In this document: piece by piece, positions 14,976 through 26,441 of the stretch
How positions within the stretch are numbered: position 1 is the stretch's first letter
How the letters are laid out: each line of letters opens with the position of its first letter
Assembly (NCBI GenBank): GCA_017542065.1
Contig: JAFXXX010000019.1
Span: forward strand, 1 to 64,000
Length of the DNA stretch: 64,000 nt
Source: Bacilli bacterium
GTDB lineage: Bacteria; Bacillota_I; Bacilli_A; RF39; UBA660
Direction of reading: 5' to 3'
Position numbers and translations under genes: made by a program
Notes under the pieces: model-generated
Databases searched by the model: none
Told to the model about the DNA's origin: nothing
Seen by the model: the letters and a program-made list of their open reading frames with translations, nothing else

Positions 14976-16706
14976 ATGGCAGAACAATTATTAGATGTTA
15001 ATCAAATTTTAGAAATTGCTAATGCTGATTTTATTGAATTCCAAAAAAATCTAATTGATCAAATGAGAGAAACTAAAGAACAAAGAGAACAAACTGGTGA
15101 ACGTAAAATTGAAGTAAGTTATGATTCTTTATCTAAAGAAGAAAAAGAACAAGTAGATTTGTTAAAGAATCAAGCAGAATCATTTAAAGATGTACTTGAA
15201 TATTCTACAATCTATTTAAGTTCTTGTGAAAGACAATTAGGTATTGTTAAAGATATATATAACTTTAATCCTTTGTTTCAACAACCAAAAGAATTTGTTG
15301 CATTAATTGACATTTTAAATTTACCTGATCCTGGTAATGATGGATATCAGGTGTTAAAAGATACTGGTAGAGTATTTGGAAAGAGTTATCCTGTAAGTGT
15401 TTCTAAATTTAATGATTTAGATAGAAGAATTGATGATGCTAAAAAAATCAATTTAATTAATTTTAATGGGGTGGGTTATAAAAGAGATACTAAAAGTGTT
15501 GTTGATGAAATTAGAAAAATTCTTGGAAAAGAAGAAGATTTTACCGAGTTTTTTACAATAAATAAGGAATTTATTAAATATATAAAAGAAGAGTGTGAAG
15601 CAGGTATTGAGGATTCTGAAGCTGCTATTGATAGATTTGAAGATATGGTTGCAAAAAGAATAATAAACGAACTTGATGCATCATATTATGAAACAATTAG
15701 CTTTCAAGAAGAACTTAGAAAGAAATGTGAAAAAGTCGAAGAGCTTGCAAGAACTTACAATGAAGATCCAGAATCAAGAGAAAATATTAATAATTTAGCA
15801 GCTGCTTTAAGAGATTTAGGTATAATATCACCTAGAATTTATAAATTTTTAACTCATGAAAAGAAAGAGCAAACAATAATAGAATCAGAAGATAATATTG
15901 CTATTTCTCATGAAGAAAATGTTGCTATACCTGAAAAAATAAATGAACTAGAATTTGATTATTATAAGAACCCAAATATACATGCTGTAATTTGTTTTCT
16001 TGGTGAACCAGGTGATGACCTTTGGGAAGATATTAATAATGAGCTTGAATTTCAAGCAAAGAAAGCAACGTTAGATGAATTAACTAAATTATTTAAGGGT
16101 TATATATTTGATGAAAACTTTTATGTTGATTTAGGTAAGAATCCTGAAAAGAGTAAAGCTGATAAAGTTGTTAATGCATTACTTGACCCGCCATATAATT
16201 TTAACTATAGAAGGTTTGGTACAAAACATGATTCATATAGAATTCATGCGATTCATAGATATTCTAAAGTATTAAAAGAATTAAAATTTGGTGATGGGAA
16301 TATTATATTTTTTGGATCTGCTGGACCTGTTTTTGAGGATGAAAAAGGACCAGCATATCAAAGAGTAGGGAAAAGAACAATAGATGCTTTATCACCAATT
16401 GATAAAGAATCAATTTTGGAACCAGGTTTTGATTATATAGAACATATTACTAGAGGTTATGTTCCTTATTCTCTTTTAAGTCTTCAAGATAAAAAAAGAG
16501 TTCTTGAAGGAAAATTTTTTAGTAAAGATGGAAAAACTGGAAAAGATAGAAGTATAGGAAAGATTAATTATTTCCTATTTGATTGTTTAGATTTTGTTTC
16601 TAAACAAAATGTAGCAGATTATTTAAATAATTATTTTTCAGCTCAATCTAAATATATGTTTAGTTTGATGGATGAAAATGAAAAAATCAAAAATAAATCT
16701 GTTTAA
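14976..16706 (+). CDS. Large soluble protein of unknown function
   Basis: A 576-residue protein that I do not recognise. There are no membrane segments. Residues 1-320 are mostly charged and helical, with acidic stretches and a region rich in Glu near 200-260. The C-terminal 250 residues look more globular: an HAVICFLGEPGDD segment near 330, a HDSYRIHAIHRYSK segment, a FGSAGPVF segment and Tyr/Phe-rich ends. It begins six bases after lepA with GGAAGTGA in the lepA end, so it is expressed with lepA. It and the next gene interrupt the usual lepA-hemW neighbourhood. It uses slightly more varied codons (CGT, GCG, CCG) than its neighbours. Confidence 0.8.
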   Translation: MAEQLLDVNQILEIANADFIEFQKNLIDQMRETKEQREQTGERKIEVSYDSLSKEEKEQVDLLKNQAESFKDVLEYSTIYLSSCERQLGIVKDIYNFNPLFQQPKEFVALIDILNLPDPGNDGYQVLKDTGRVFGKSYPVSVSKFNDLDRRIDDAKKINLINFNGVGYKRDTKSVVDEIRKILGKEEDFTEFFTINKEFIKYIKEECEAGIEDSEAAIDRFEDMVAKRIINELDASYYETISFQEELRKKCEKVEELARTYNEDPESRENINNLAAALRDLGIISPRIYKFLTHEKKEQTIIESEDNIAISHEENVAIPEKINELEFDYYKNPNIHAVICFLGEPGDDLWEDINNELEFQAKKATLDELTKLFKGYIFDENFYVDLGKNPEKSKADKVVNALLDPPYNFNYRRFGTKHDSYRIHAIHRYSKVLKELKFGDGNIIFFGSAGPVFEDEKGPAYQRVGKRTIDALSPIDKESILEPGFDYIEHITRGYVPYSLLSLQDKKRVLEGKFFSKDGKTGKDRSIGKINYFLFDCLDFVSKQNVADYLNNYFSAQSKYMFSLMDENEKIKNKSV

Positions 16707-16740
16707 AATGTTATAATAATAAAGTAAGGAGTTGTGAATT

Positions 16741-18522
16741 ATGGAAGCAGAAATAATGAAGGTTGATGAAAAAAAGTATATTGCTACTGCAAGTGGTGCA
16801 GTTTCTGAAAAAAAGTATAACTATGAATATGCTTTGCCTACACTAGATGTTGTAAGAAAAAGAATTGAAACATTTTTAGAAAAACATTCTGATATTGCTA
16901 AAGAATTGCCTTCTTATAAGACTAAACTTGGATATGATGTTAGATGTATTCAAATTGGTAATGGCCCAAAAGAATTATTTATTGTTGGTGGTACTCATAG
17001 TAATGAAATTATAACTGTTGATGTTGTTTCACAATTCTTAAATAGATTTGATGAAGATTTTGACAAATCTTTATTAGATGACGTAACTATTAATATAATT
17101 CCAATACAAAATCCTGAAGGATATTTTGTATTAGATACATTAATGAATGAAATTAATGATTATATAGAAAGAAACGATAAGATTAGTTTACAAGGTTTCT
17201 GCTATGATTATTACATTAATTATAGAACAGATTCACTTGTATATTTGTCATTTAAACATATGAATGAATTCATGAATGAAGAAGAATTTATTCCTCGTTT
17301 TAGAGATTTTATAATTAATGACAAAATATATAAAAGATTACACGAAAAACAAATAGAAGTTAATGGTAAAAAAGTAGGTAATAGTGTATTCCCTGTTATG
17401 AATAGGGAACTTGGATATGCTGATCCAATAGATCACGATACTATGATGATGACATTTGATAATAGAATTCTTAGTATTAATCCAGATTTACCTATAAAAG
17501 ATTATTTAAAAGAAGTTAGAAATGTTATTACAGATACTAAAGAAAAAGTGGATTCAAATGATCAATATAATATAGGATTTATAAAATACCTAGATTTATT
17601 ATTTGATGCACTTTTAACAGTTCCATTAAGACCTGTTAAATTAGAAGAAATACCTAAGAGTCATCATGATATGCTTAGAGACGCTTCTTTAAATGCACTT
17701 CTAACAATTAGAGATGAAATTGAAAAAGCTAAGAATAATGTTCCTGATTTAAAATTAGCATTAGAACATAGTTTATTAATGACATGTACAAGAGCACAAG
17801 CAAGTTCTATAATTGGAGAATTTGCTTCTAATGTATCACATAATGTTAATTTAAATGGTAATACTATTTATAGCCCAGGTATTGAAAAAGAAAAAAATGA
17901 AGAAAAAGACTATAGTAAAAATGCATCTATTGCAAATCTTAGAAATTATTATAGATATAGTCCTCTTGGTAGTTCTGTTATAAGAAAACTAATAGAAGCT
18001 GAAGAAGTTACTGAAGATAATATGATTTATGAACCTGAAAATCAAATGTTATTAGATTTATTATCTGAATCTACTAATAATGGATCTTATGGAGCTTGTA
18101 TTTTAGCTCATAGTACAGGAGGAGAAATATATCATAGACCAAATGAAGAATTAACTGGAGAAAACTATGATAACTTTAGTGAATTTAATGATAAATTAGC
18201 TACATCAATGCAAGATTCTATTGATGAAGCAGTTAGAGACTTAGATCCTGAAAGAGCAGAAATTCTTGAAAAATCTGGTGGTCATTATTATAGAAAAAGA
18301 GATGATGATGATAATACAGGATTTGGTGATTATTTAAGAGGAAGATATCCTGGAGTTATTTTATTAGAGAATTCTGTAATGGGTGGTAATCCATTTGGAC
18401 CTTATGGTGATGTTAATAACTATGTTAGAACTGTTGCTAGTTTTAATGCTGCAGTTGAAGGAGCTTGTAAGACACTTGCTCTTACTAATAGAGATATTCT
18501 TGGAGGAAAAGGTTCTAAATAG
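16741..18522 (+). CDS. M14-family zinc carboxypeptidase-like protein with a large insertion
   Basis: A 593-residue protein with landmarks of M14 metallocarboxypeptidases: HxxE zinc motif at His86/Glu89 (GGTHSNEI), the NPEGY segment near 120, third ligand His457 in AHSTGGEIYH, and a candidate catalytic Glu543 in VILLENS. There is no signal peptide, so it is probably cytoplasmic. In ordinary M14 enzymes about 130 residues separate the HxxE from the third ligand; here about 370 do, indicating an insertion of about 240 mostly helical, charged residues (roughly 140-440). It follows the 576-residue unknown gene by 34 bases with AAGGAG. The substrate could be peptide, peptidoglycan fragment or a glutamylated molecule; I cannot tell which. 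Confidence 0.82.
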   Translation: MEAEIMKVDEKKYIATASGAVSEKKYNYEYALPTLDVVRKRIETFLEKHSDIAKELPSYKTKLGYDVRCIQIGNGPKELFIVGGTHSNEIITVDVVSQFLNRFDEDFDKSLLDDVTINIIPIQNPEGYFVLDTLMNEINDYIERNDKISLQGFCYDYYINYRTDSLVYLSFKHMNEFMNEEEFIPRFRDFIINDKIYKRLHEKQIEVNGKKVGNSVFPVMNRELGYADPIDHDTMMMTFDNRILSINPDLPIKDYLKEVRNVITDTKEKVDSNDQYNIGFIKYLDLLFDALLTVPLRPVKLEEIPKSHHDMLRDASLNALLTIRDEIEKAKNNVPDLKLALEHSLLMTCTRAQASSIIGEFASNVSHNVNLNGNTIYSPGIEKEKNEEKDYSKNASIANLRNYYRYSPLGSSVIRKLIEAEEVTEDNMIYEPENQMLLDLLSESTNNGSYGACILAHSTGGEIYHRPNEELTGENYDNFSEFNDKLATSMQDSIDEAVRDLDPERAEILEKSGGHYYRKRDDDDNTGFGDYLRGRYPGVILLENSVMGGNPFGPYGDVNNYVRTVASFNAAVEGACKTLALTNRDILGGKGSK

Positions 18523-18533
18523 AAGGAGTTATT

Positions 18534-19595
18534 ATGATTAAATCTTGTTATATACATATACCTTTTTGTAAGAAAATATGTTCTTATTGTGATTTTTGTA
18601 AGATTTATTATAATGAAATATTTATAAATAAGTATTTAGATGCTTTAGAAAAAGAGATTGATACTTATTATAAAGGAGAATTATTAGATACATTATATAT
18701 AGGAGGAGGGACACCTTCTTCTTTATCTTTAGAAGAATTAAATAGGTTATTTAATATACTTAAAAGATTAAATACTAGTGATAAATTAGAATATACTATT
18801 GAAAGTAATATTGAAGATATTACAGAAGATAAATTAAAACTATTTAAGAATAATGGTATTAATAGAATTAGTATAGGTGTTGAATCATTTAATGAAGACA
18901 ATCTTAAATTTATGAATAGACCTAGTATTAATCTAGATAAACTAAATCTTGTTAAGAAATATTTTGATAATATTAATATAGATCTAATATATGCATTACC
19001 TAATGAAACATTAGATATACTTAATAGTGATTTAGATAAAGTATTAGAGTTTAATCCTAAACATATTTCTATTTATTCATTAATAATAGAAAATAATACT
19101 ATGATTAGAGATTTAGAACCTATAGATGATGAATTAGATTATGAAATGTATAAACTTATTTGTGATAGATTATCTAATTATAATCATTATGAAATTAGTA
19201 ATTTTGCTATACCTGGTTATGAATCTAAACATAATCTAACATATTGGAATAATGATGAATATTATGGTTTTGGTATGGGAGCATCTGGTTATGTAAATGA
19301 TATTAGATATACAAATACTAAGAGTATTAATCATTACATTAAAAATGAATTTAATAGAGTAGAGGAACACCTTACACTATTAGATAAAGAAAAATATGAA
19401 TTAATTATGGGCTTTAGAAAATTATCTGGTATTAATCTTAATACATATAAAGAAAAATATAATAAAGATTTGCTAGATAATAAAATTATTAATAAATTAT
19501 TAAGTGATAATAAACTTCAAATTAAAGATAATAATATATTTATAAATAATGATTATATTTATTTACAAAATGAAATATTATTAGAATTGATATAA
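18534..19595 (+). CDS. hemW: Radical SAM protein HemW-like
   Basis: A 353-residue radical SAM protein. The HIPFC start is followed by the 4Fe-4S motif Cys12-x3-Cys16-x2-Cys19, with a further Cys22 as in HemW/HemN-type proteins. The GGGTPS, SIGVES-type and YALPNE segments follow the family. HemW is considered a heme chaperone and was formerly called coproporphyrinogen oxidase. Its place upstream of hrcA is the conserved Bacilli position. No heme biosynthesis gene is present in the window, so the substrate here is uncertain. It starts 12 bases after the M14 gene with AGAAGGAG. Confidence 0.92.
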   Translation: MIKSCYIHIPFCKKICSYCDFCKIYYNEIFINKYLDALEKEIDTYYKGELLDTLYIGGGTPSSLSLEELNRLFNILKRLNTSDKLEYTIESNIEDITEDKLKLFKNNGINRISIGVESFNEDNLKFMNRPSINLDKLNLVKKYFDNINIDLIYALPNETLDILNSDLDKVLEFNPKHISIYSLIIENNTMIRDLEPIDDELDYEMYKLICDRLSNYNHYEISNFAIPGYESKHNLTYWNNDEYYGFGMGASGYVNDIRYTNTKSINHYIKNEFNRVEEHLTLLDKEKYELIMGFRKLSGINLNTYKEKYNKDLLDNKIINKLLSDNKLQIKDNNIFINNDYIYLQNEILLELI

Positions 19596-19615
19596 TTTAT
19601 AATTTATAGTATAAT
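19587..19615 (+). promoter_or_regulatory. Promoter overlapping the hemW stop codon
   Basis: TTGATA (19587-19592), a 17-base spacer and TATAAT (19610-19615). The -35 covers the last two codons of hemW. Confidence 0.65.
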
Positions 19616-19642
19616 TAAAACAAGAATAGAGGGTGATGTATT

Positions 19643-20002
19643 ATGAATAAAGACAATTTAAGTGACAATAATAATATGTCACTACCATTTGAAACAATTG
19701 ATACTTCAGATGAAGATATTGAAGTATTAAAGGATCCAAGAAGAAATCCAATAGAAGTTATTGAGGATGCAGAAAAATCTTTAAATAATAAAGTTGATAC
19801 TTTAAAAGAAAATATTCAAAATAATGATATATATGAAACTTCTGTTGATGTACCTATCATAAAGAATAAAGAACCTAAAAAGAAAATGGAAACAGTTTTA
19901 AAGGTTCAAATAATACTTGTTATTTTATGGGTAGTATTAACAGTTAGTATATATTTCTTTGGTTACAAATTATTTGAGCCAATAATACCAATTAGTTATT
20001 AA
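19643..20002 (+). CDS. Small tail-anchored membrane protein, unknown
   Basis: A 119-residue protein, acidic and Asn/Asp rich over residues 1-80, then a basic KKEPKKK-like patch and one hydrophobic segment near the C-terminus (about 90-110), suggesting an N-in tail anchor. It has its own promoter overlapping the hemW stop and ends just before CIRCE, whose hairpin may also terminate it. No family recognised. Confidence 0.75.
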   Translation: MNKDNLSDNNNMSLPFETIDTSDEDIEVLKDPRRNPIEVIEDAEKSLNNKVDTLKENIQNNDIYETSVDVPIIKNKEPKKKMETVLKVQIILVILWVVLTVSIYFFGYKLFEPIIPISY

Positions 20003-20010
20003 AATATGTA

Positions 20011-20045
20011 AATTAGCACTTGACTATTGACAGTGCTAATTTTTT
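20011..20045 (+). promoter_or_regulatory. CIRCE operator doubling as terminator
   Basis: The CIRCE inverted repeat is at 20013-20039: TTAGCACTT, nine bases, CAGTGCTAA. It matches the HrcA-binding consensus in 16 of 18 arm positions; the innermost base of each arm differs (T and C instead of C and G). It is followed by six T, so the same hairpin can end the upstream transcript. HrcA is encoded directly downstream, giving autoregulation by heat shock. Confidence 0.95.
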
Positions 20046-20055
20046 GTTTTATAAT
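20027..20055 (+). promoter_or_regulatory. Heat-shock operon promoter inside CIRCE
   Basis: TTGACA (20027-20032), a 17-base spacer and TATAAT (20050-20055). The -35 lies in the loop and right arm of CIRCE, so HrcA binding would cover it. Confidence 0.9.
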
Positions 20056-20080
20056 CATAATTGTGTTAGAGGTGATGTTA

Positions 20081-21058
20081 GTGCTTGATACTAGAAAAGA
20101 AAATATATTAAAGCTTATAGTTGAAGAATACATCAAAAATATAAGACCAGTTGGATCTAAGAGTATCTGTGATACATTAAATGTTTCATCAGCAACTGTT
20201 AGAAATGAAATGATGGCACTAGAAAATGAAGGTTACTTAGAAAAGACACATACTTCATCTGGTAGGGTTCCATCAGAAAAAGGTTATAGATATTATGTAG
20301 ATAATATTATGAAACCTAAAGATATTACTGGTGAAGATATGTTAAAACTTCAAACTATATTTAGTAATAATCAATTAGCACTTTCAAATACAATTGAAAA
20401 GAGTTTAAGTATTATTTCTGAAATGACTAACTATACTGCTGTTGTTTTAGAAAGTAAAGGTATTAATGATGAATTAAAAGAAGTATCTATTTTACCTATA
20501 TCTGAAGATAAAATAGTTGCTCTTGTTATTACTTCATCAGGACATGTTGAAAATAAGACTATTGATATTAAGAATACTAATTTAGAGGATGTTAAAAAGA
20601 TTGTAGAACTAATTAATAAATTAATTGTAGGAACTCCAATAAATGAAGTTTCAAGTAAATTAGAGTTCGAAATTAAGCCAATTATTGGTGAATATATAAT
20701 GAACTATGAAATGGTTTATTCAGCTTTCTATAATGCCTTTAATGACTTTAGAGATAATAATCAAGATGAAGTTATTATTAAAGGAAGAGATAAAATATTA
20801 CAATTACCTGAATTTAATAATGTTAATGATATAAAGAAAGTAATATTTGCTTTAGATGAAGAAAAGATTAAACGTCTTAAAGAAGAATCTGAAGATATTA
20901 ATATTTATATTGGTAAAGAAAATGAACTTGATGAAAACTTATCTGTTATTAAAACAAAGATTGGTGATAGTACTTTAGCTATCGTAGGTCCAAAAAGAAT
21001 GGATTATGACTTTGTTGTAGGTCTTATGGAATACATTAAGAATAATATTGAGAGGTAA
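20081..21058 (+). CDS. hrcA: Heat-inducible transcription repressor HrcA
   Basis: HrcA, 325 residues, represses the operon through CIRCE and needs GroEL-type chaperone help to fold. The N-terminal winged helix shows RPVGSKSI, SSATVRNEM, LEKTHTSSGRVPSEKGYRYYVD. I choose the GTG at 20081, giving MLDTRKENIL, because AGGTGAT lies four bases before it. An ATG at 20075 overlaps the ribosome binding site, and any earlier start would fall in the promoter. First gene of hrcA-grpE-dnaK-pepF-dnaJ. Confidence 0.96.
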   Translation: MLDTRKENILKLIVEEYIKNIRPVGSKSICDTLNVSSATVRNEMMALENEGYLEKTHTSSGRVPSEKGYRYYVDNIMKPKDITGEDMLKLQTIFSNNQLALSNTIEKSLSIISEMTNYTAVVLESKGINDELKEVSILPISEDKIVALVITSSGHVENKTIDIKNTNLEDVKKIVELINKLIVGTPINEVSSKLEFEIKPIIGEYIMNYEMVYSAFYNAFNDFRDNNQDEVIIKGRDKILQLPEFNNVNDIKKVIFALDEEKIKRLKEESEDINIYIGKENELDENLSVIKTKIGDSTLAIVGPKRMDYDFVVGLMEYIKNNIER

Positions 21059-21060
21059 TC

Positions 21061-21570
21061 ATGGAAGAAGAAGTAAAAGTAGAAGAAAAAGAAACTAAGA
21101 AAGAAAAAAAAAACAAAGAAAAAGAGTTAATTGATGCTTTAAATCTTAAAGTAAAAGAACTTGAAGATAAAAATCTTAGAATAAGTGCTGAAATGATTAA
21201 TTCACTTAGAAGAAAAGATGAAGATACAGCTAGAGTTATGAAATATGCTAATGAATCTTTAATAGATGATATTTTAAATGTTGTAGATAATTTTGATAGA
21301 GCACTTAAATTAAATTCTGATAGTGAAGATGTTGTAAATTATCAAAAAGGAATGCAAATGATTTATGATAATTTAATTAGTATATTAAATAAATATGAAG
21401 TAATAGAAATAGATGCTTTAGATAAACCATTTGATCCTACATATCATCAAGCAGTAATGACTGAAAAAGTAGATGGTAAAGAATCAAATATAGTTATTGA
21501 AGTACTTCGTAAAGGATATATGTATAAAGATAAAGTTATTAGACCAGCAATGGTTAAAGTTAGTGAATAA
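21061..21570 (+). CDS. grpE: Nucleotide exchange factor GrpE
   Basis: GrpE, 169 residues, releases ADP from DnaK. It has a Lys/Glu-rich N-terminus, a long coiled coil (about 15-85) and the signature VLRKGYMYKDKVIRPAMVKV at the C-terminus. Two bases separate it from hrcA, with GAGAGG in the hrcA end as ribosome binding site. Confidence 0.97.
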   Translation: MEEEVKVEEKETKKEKKNKEKELIDALNLKVKELEDKNLRISAEMINSLRRKDEDTARVMKYANESLIDDILNVVDNFDRALKLNSDSEDVVNYQKGMQMIYDNLISILNKYEVIEIDALDKPFDPTYHQAVMTEKVDGKESNIVIEVLRKGYMYKDKVIRPAMVKVSE

Positions 21571-21585
21571 GAAAAGGAGAAATGA

Positions 21586-23406
<1,821 letters not shown>

Positions 23407-23410
23407 AAGA

Positions 23411-23438
23411 AAGTTCTAGTAAGCTAGAACTTCCTTTT
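23411..23438 (+). terminator. Hairpin after dnaK, partial terminator
   Basis: Stem AAGTTCTAG / CTAGAACTT with a four-base loop, then CCTTTTCT. The interrupted T-run suggests partial termination or 3'-end stabilisation within the heat-shock operon. Confidence 0.65.
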
Positions 23439-23456
23439 CTATGTTAAGGAGATAGT

Positions 23457-25244
23457 ATGAATAAATATAAATCTAGAAGTGATGTTCCTGAAAAATATAA
23501 ATGGGATCTTAGTGATTTTTATAAAAGTTATGAAGAATTTGATAAAGAATTAGAATCAGTTACAAAAGATATAGAAGTTATTAAAGATTATGTAGGTTGT
23601 ACTAAGGATAGTAAAAGATTATTTGAATTTCTAAACTTAGTAATTAAACTTGATAATAGAATAACTAATTTATATGTTTATTCTCATTTAAAAAATGATG
23701 AAGTTTTAGGTGTAGAAGAAAATCTAAGTAGATTTAATAAAGCATATAATCTAATTGGAGTATTTTCTAATTATTTTAGTTTCTTTGCACCTGAATTAGT
23801 TTCTTTATCAAAAGAAGATTATGATAAATTATTTGAAAACAAAGATTTATTAGTTTATAAAGCTATGCTTGATGAAATGTATAAAGAAAAAGATCATGTA
23901 CTATCTGAAAGTGAAGAAAAAATAGTTAATGATTTAGTTACAGCATCAGGCCAATATGAAGATATATTATCTAATCTAATTAATAGTGAACATAACTATG
24001 GAACTGTTATGATTGATGGAGAAGAAACAACTATTACATCTACTAATTTTAGATATTTATTAAAGAATAAAGATCCTAAAATTAGAAAAGAAGTATTTGA
24101 AAAATTTAGAGGACTTCGTAATCAATATGCTGGAACAGCAGCTTCACTTTTAGATTCATATGTTAAAACTAATAATACTATCTCTAAAATACATAAATTT
24201 AATAGTGCTTGGGAAAGCAAACTATTTGGTAATCATATGCCAGAAGAAGCATATAATGCTTTAATTAGTACAGTTGAAGGTAATACTTCTTCTGTAAGAA
24301 AATATATAAAAATGTATAAAGATACCCTAGTTTTAGATGAATTACATCCATATGATTTAAATCTTGAACTAGCTAAATCTAATAAGAAATATTCTATAGA
24401 GGATGCACAAGATTTAATTAGAGAAGCACTTAAGCCTTTAGGGGATAAATATATAGAAAAGTATAATAAAATAATTGATAATCATTATATAGATTATTGT
24501 GAATATAAAGGTAAACAATCAGGTGGTTATTCATGTAATACTGCAGATCATTATTCTAGAATATTACTTAGTTTTAATGAAGATTTACCTACAGTATCTA
24601 CAATAGCTCATGAATGTGGTCATAATGTTCATGATCAATTTATTATGGCTAATAATCCATCACAATATGTATATGTAACTACTTTAGTTTCAGAAGTAGC
24701 ATCATTAACTAATGAATGTTTATTATCTAGTTATTTAGCTAAGAACGGTACTACAAAGGAAGAAAAATTAGCAGGTATAGAAAACATGATGGATGTTATA
24801 TTAGGCAATTTATTTGGTGCTGTAAGAGAAGGTAAAAACGAAGTAGATTTTAATAAGTATTCTAATGAAGGGAATACATTAACAAAAGAATATCTAAATA
24901 AATTATCTATAGATTCATTAATAAAATATTATGGAGATAATGTTATATTTGATGATATTAGTGGATGTGAATGGATAGGTAGATCACATTTCTTCTGTAA
25001 TTATTATTTATTTGATTATGCGTTTTGTATTTCAGTAGCATCTGCTAATGCTATGAGAATACTATCAGGTGATAAAGATGCATTAGATAGATACTTTAAA
25101 TTCTTATCTCTTGGATCTGATACATATCCTATAGATGCATTTAAAGTATTAGGTTTTGATTTAACTGATTCAAAAGTATATGAAGAAGCTATTAAATATT
25201 TTGATAGTTTAATTGATGATTTTAATAAAATAAGTAAGGAGTAG
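23457..25244 (+). CDS. pepF: Oligoendopeptidase F (M3 metallopeptidase)
   Basis: A cytosolic zinc oligopeptidase of 595 residues. HExxH is at His385-Glu386-His389 (AHECGHNVH), with the downstream SEVASLTNE segment supplying the third ligand. The N-terminal helical part and full length fit the PepF/M3B group. It lies between dnaK and dnaJ with AAGGAG before the ATG and dnaJ six bases after the stop, so it is part of the CIRCE-controlled operon. This position is unusual, as dnaK and dnaJ are normally adjacent. It may clear short peptides produced under heat stress (inference). Confidence 0.95.
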   Translation: MNKYKSRSDVPEKYKWDLSDFYKSYEEFDKELESVTKDIEVIKDYVGCTKDSKRLFEFLNLVIKLDNRITNLYVYSHLKNDEVLGVEENLSRFNKAYNLIGVFSNYFSFFAPELVSLSKEDYDKLFENKDLLVYKAMLDEMYKEKDHVLSESEEKIVNDLVTASGQYEDILSNLINSEHNYGTVMIDGEETTITSTNFRYLLKNKDPKIRKEVFEKFRGLRNQYAGTAASLLDSYVKTNNTISKIHKFNSAWESKLFGNHMPEEAYNALISTVEGNTSSVRKYIKMYKDTLVLDELHPYDLNLELAKSNKKYSIEDAQDLIREALKPLGDKYIEKYNKIIDNHYIDYCEYKGKQSGGYSCNTADHYSRILLSFNEDLPTVSTIAHECGHNVHDQFIMANNPSQYVYVTTLVSEVASLTNECLLSSYLAKNGTTKEEKLAGIENMMDVILGNLFGAVREGKNEVDFNKYSNEGNTLTKEYLNKLSIDSLIKYYGDNVIFDDISGCEWIGRSHFFCNYYLFDYAFCISVASANAMRILSGDKDALDRYFKFLSLGSDTYPIDAFKVLGFDLTDSKVYEEAIKYFDSLIDDFNKISKE

Positions 25245-25250
25245 ATATAA

Positions 25251-26381
25251 ATGGCTAAAAGAGATTATTATGATGTCCTTGGTGTTGATAGATCAGCTTC
25301 TGAAGCAGAAATAAAATCTGCTTTTAGAAAAAAAGCTAAAGAATATCATCCGGATTTAAATAAAGCTCCAGATGCTGCAGAAAAATTTAAAGAAGTTCAA
25401 GAAGCTTATGATGTTTTATCTAATGAAAGTAAAAGAAAAACATATGACCAATTTGGGCATGCAGCATTTGATCAAACTACTGGTTCAGGATTTGGTGGTA
25501 ATTATCAAGGAGGATTTAATTCATCATCATTTGATTTTGGTGATATTGATCTTGGTGATATATTTTCTAATATGTTTGGTCAAGGATTTGGATTTGGTGG
25601 TAGAAAATCTAATAGACCATCTAAAGGTAAAGACATATTATATAGAGTAAATATTGATTTAGAAGATGCCATATTTGGTGACGAAAAAGATATCAAAATT
25701 GAAATGTATGATAAATGTCCTGATTGTGATGGTAAAGGTGGAGATAATCCAAGAACTTGTCCTGAATGTCATGGATCTGGTAGAGTTACTAGAAATCAAA
25801 ATACTATGTTTGGAACTATTCAAACTAGTACTACATGTGAAGAATGCTCTGGAACAGGAAAATCGTTTGAACATAAATGTTCTTCATGTAAAGGATCAGG
25901 TAATGTTTGGACTAAGAAAACTATATCTGTAAATGTACCTAAAGGTGTTGATACAGGTACTAGAGTTAGAATTAAAGGAAAAGGTGAACCAGGACGTAAT
26001 GGTGGTGAAAATGGTGATATTTACGTTGAATTTAACGTAGTAGAACATGATATATATAAAAGAGATGGTAATGATTTATATATGGAAGTTCCAATCACTA
26101 TTACAGATGCTGTTTTAGGAGCAGAAAAAGATATAGAAATTCCGGGATCAATTATTTCATTAACTATTCCTGAAGGATCACAAAACCTAGATAAATTAAG
26201 AGTTAAAGGAAAAGGTGTTCCTTATATGGATTCTAATAAAGCAGGGGATTTATATTTTGTTTTAAATGTTGTAGTTCCTACTAAACTTAATAGAAGACAA
26301 AAAGAATTATTTAAAGAACTATCTGAAACTGATTTAGATGGTGATGGAATTATTAAAAAGTTTTTAAAAATGTTTAAATAA
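25251..26381 (+). CDS. dnaJ: Chaperone DnaJ (Hsp40)
   Basis: Type I DnaJ of 376 residues: J domain with the HPD triad in EYHPDLN, a Gly/Phe-rich region (about 75-120), four CxxCxGxG zinc repeats ([32 protein letters not shown]), then the C-terminal substrate-binding domain. AAGGAG lies before the ATG. Last gene of the heat-shock operon. Confidence 0.98.
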   Translation: MAKRDYYDVLGVDRSASEAEIKSAFRKKAKEYHPDLNKAPDAAEKFKEVQEAYDVLSNESKRKTYDQFGHAAFDQTTGSGFGGNYQGGFNSSSFDFGDIDLGDIFSNMFGQGFGFGGRKSNRPSKGKDILYRVNIDLEDAIFGDEKDIKIEMYDKCPDCDGKGGDNPRTCPECHGSGRVTRNQNTMFGTIQTSTTCEECSGTGKSFEHKCSSCKGSGNVWTKKTISVNVPKGVDTGTRVRIKGKGEPGRNGGENGDIYVEFNVVEHDIYKRDGNDLYMEVPITITDAVLGAEKDIEIPGSIISLTIPEGSQNLDKLRVKGKGVPYMDSNKAGDLYFVLNVVVPTKLNRRQKELFKELSETDLDGDGIIKKFLKMFK

Positions 26382-26407
26382 GAATAGTTTATTGACTATT
26401 CTTTTTT
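26380..26407 (+). terminator. Terminator of dnaJ
   Basis: Stem AAGAATAG / CTATTCTT with an eight-base loop and six T. The loop and right arm contain a -35 hexamer (TTGACT). Confidence 0.87.
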
Positions 26408-26420
26408 GTTACTTTATAAT
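26392..26420 (+). promoter_or_regulatory. Promoter of the 26442 gene, -35 in terminator loop
   Basis: TTGACT (26392-26397), a 17-base spacer and TATAAT (26415-26420). Confidence 0.7.
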
Positions 26421-26441
26421 AAAAAATTACAGGAGACAATT

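Noticed and set aside
23411..23438. Second CIRCE or heat-shock operator after dnaK
   Set aside because: The arms (AAGTTCTAG) do not resemble CIRCE; it is an ordinary hairpin.
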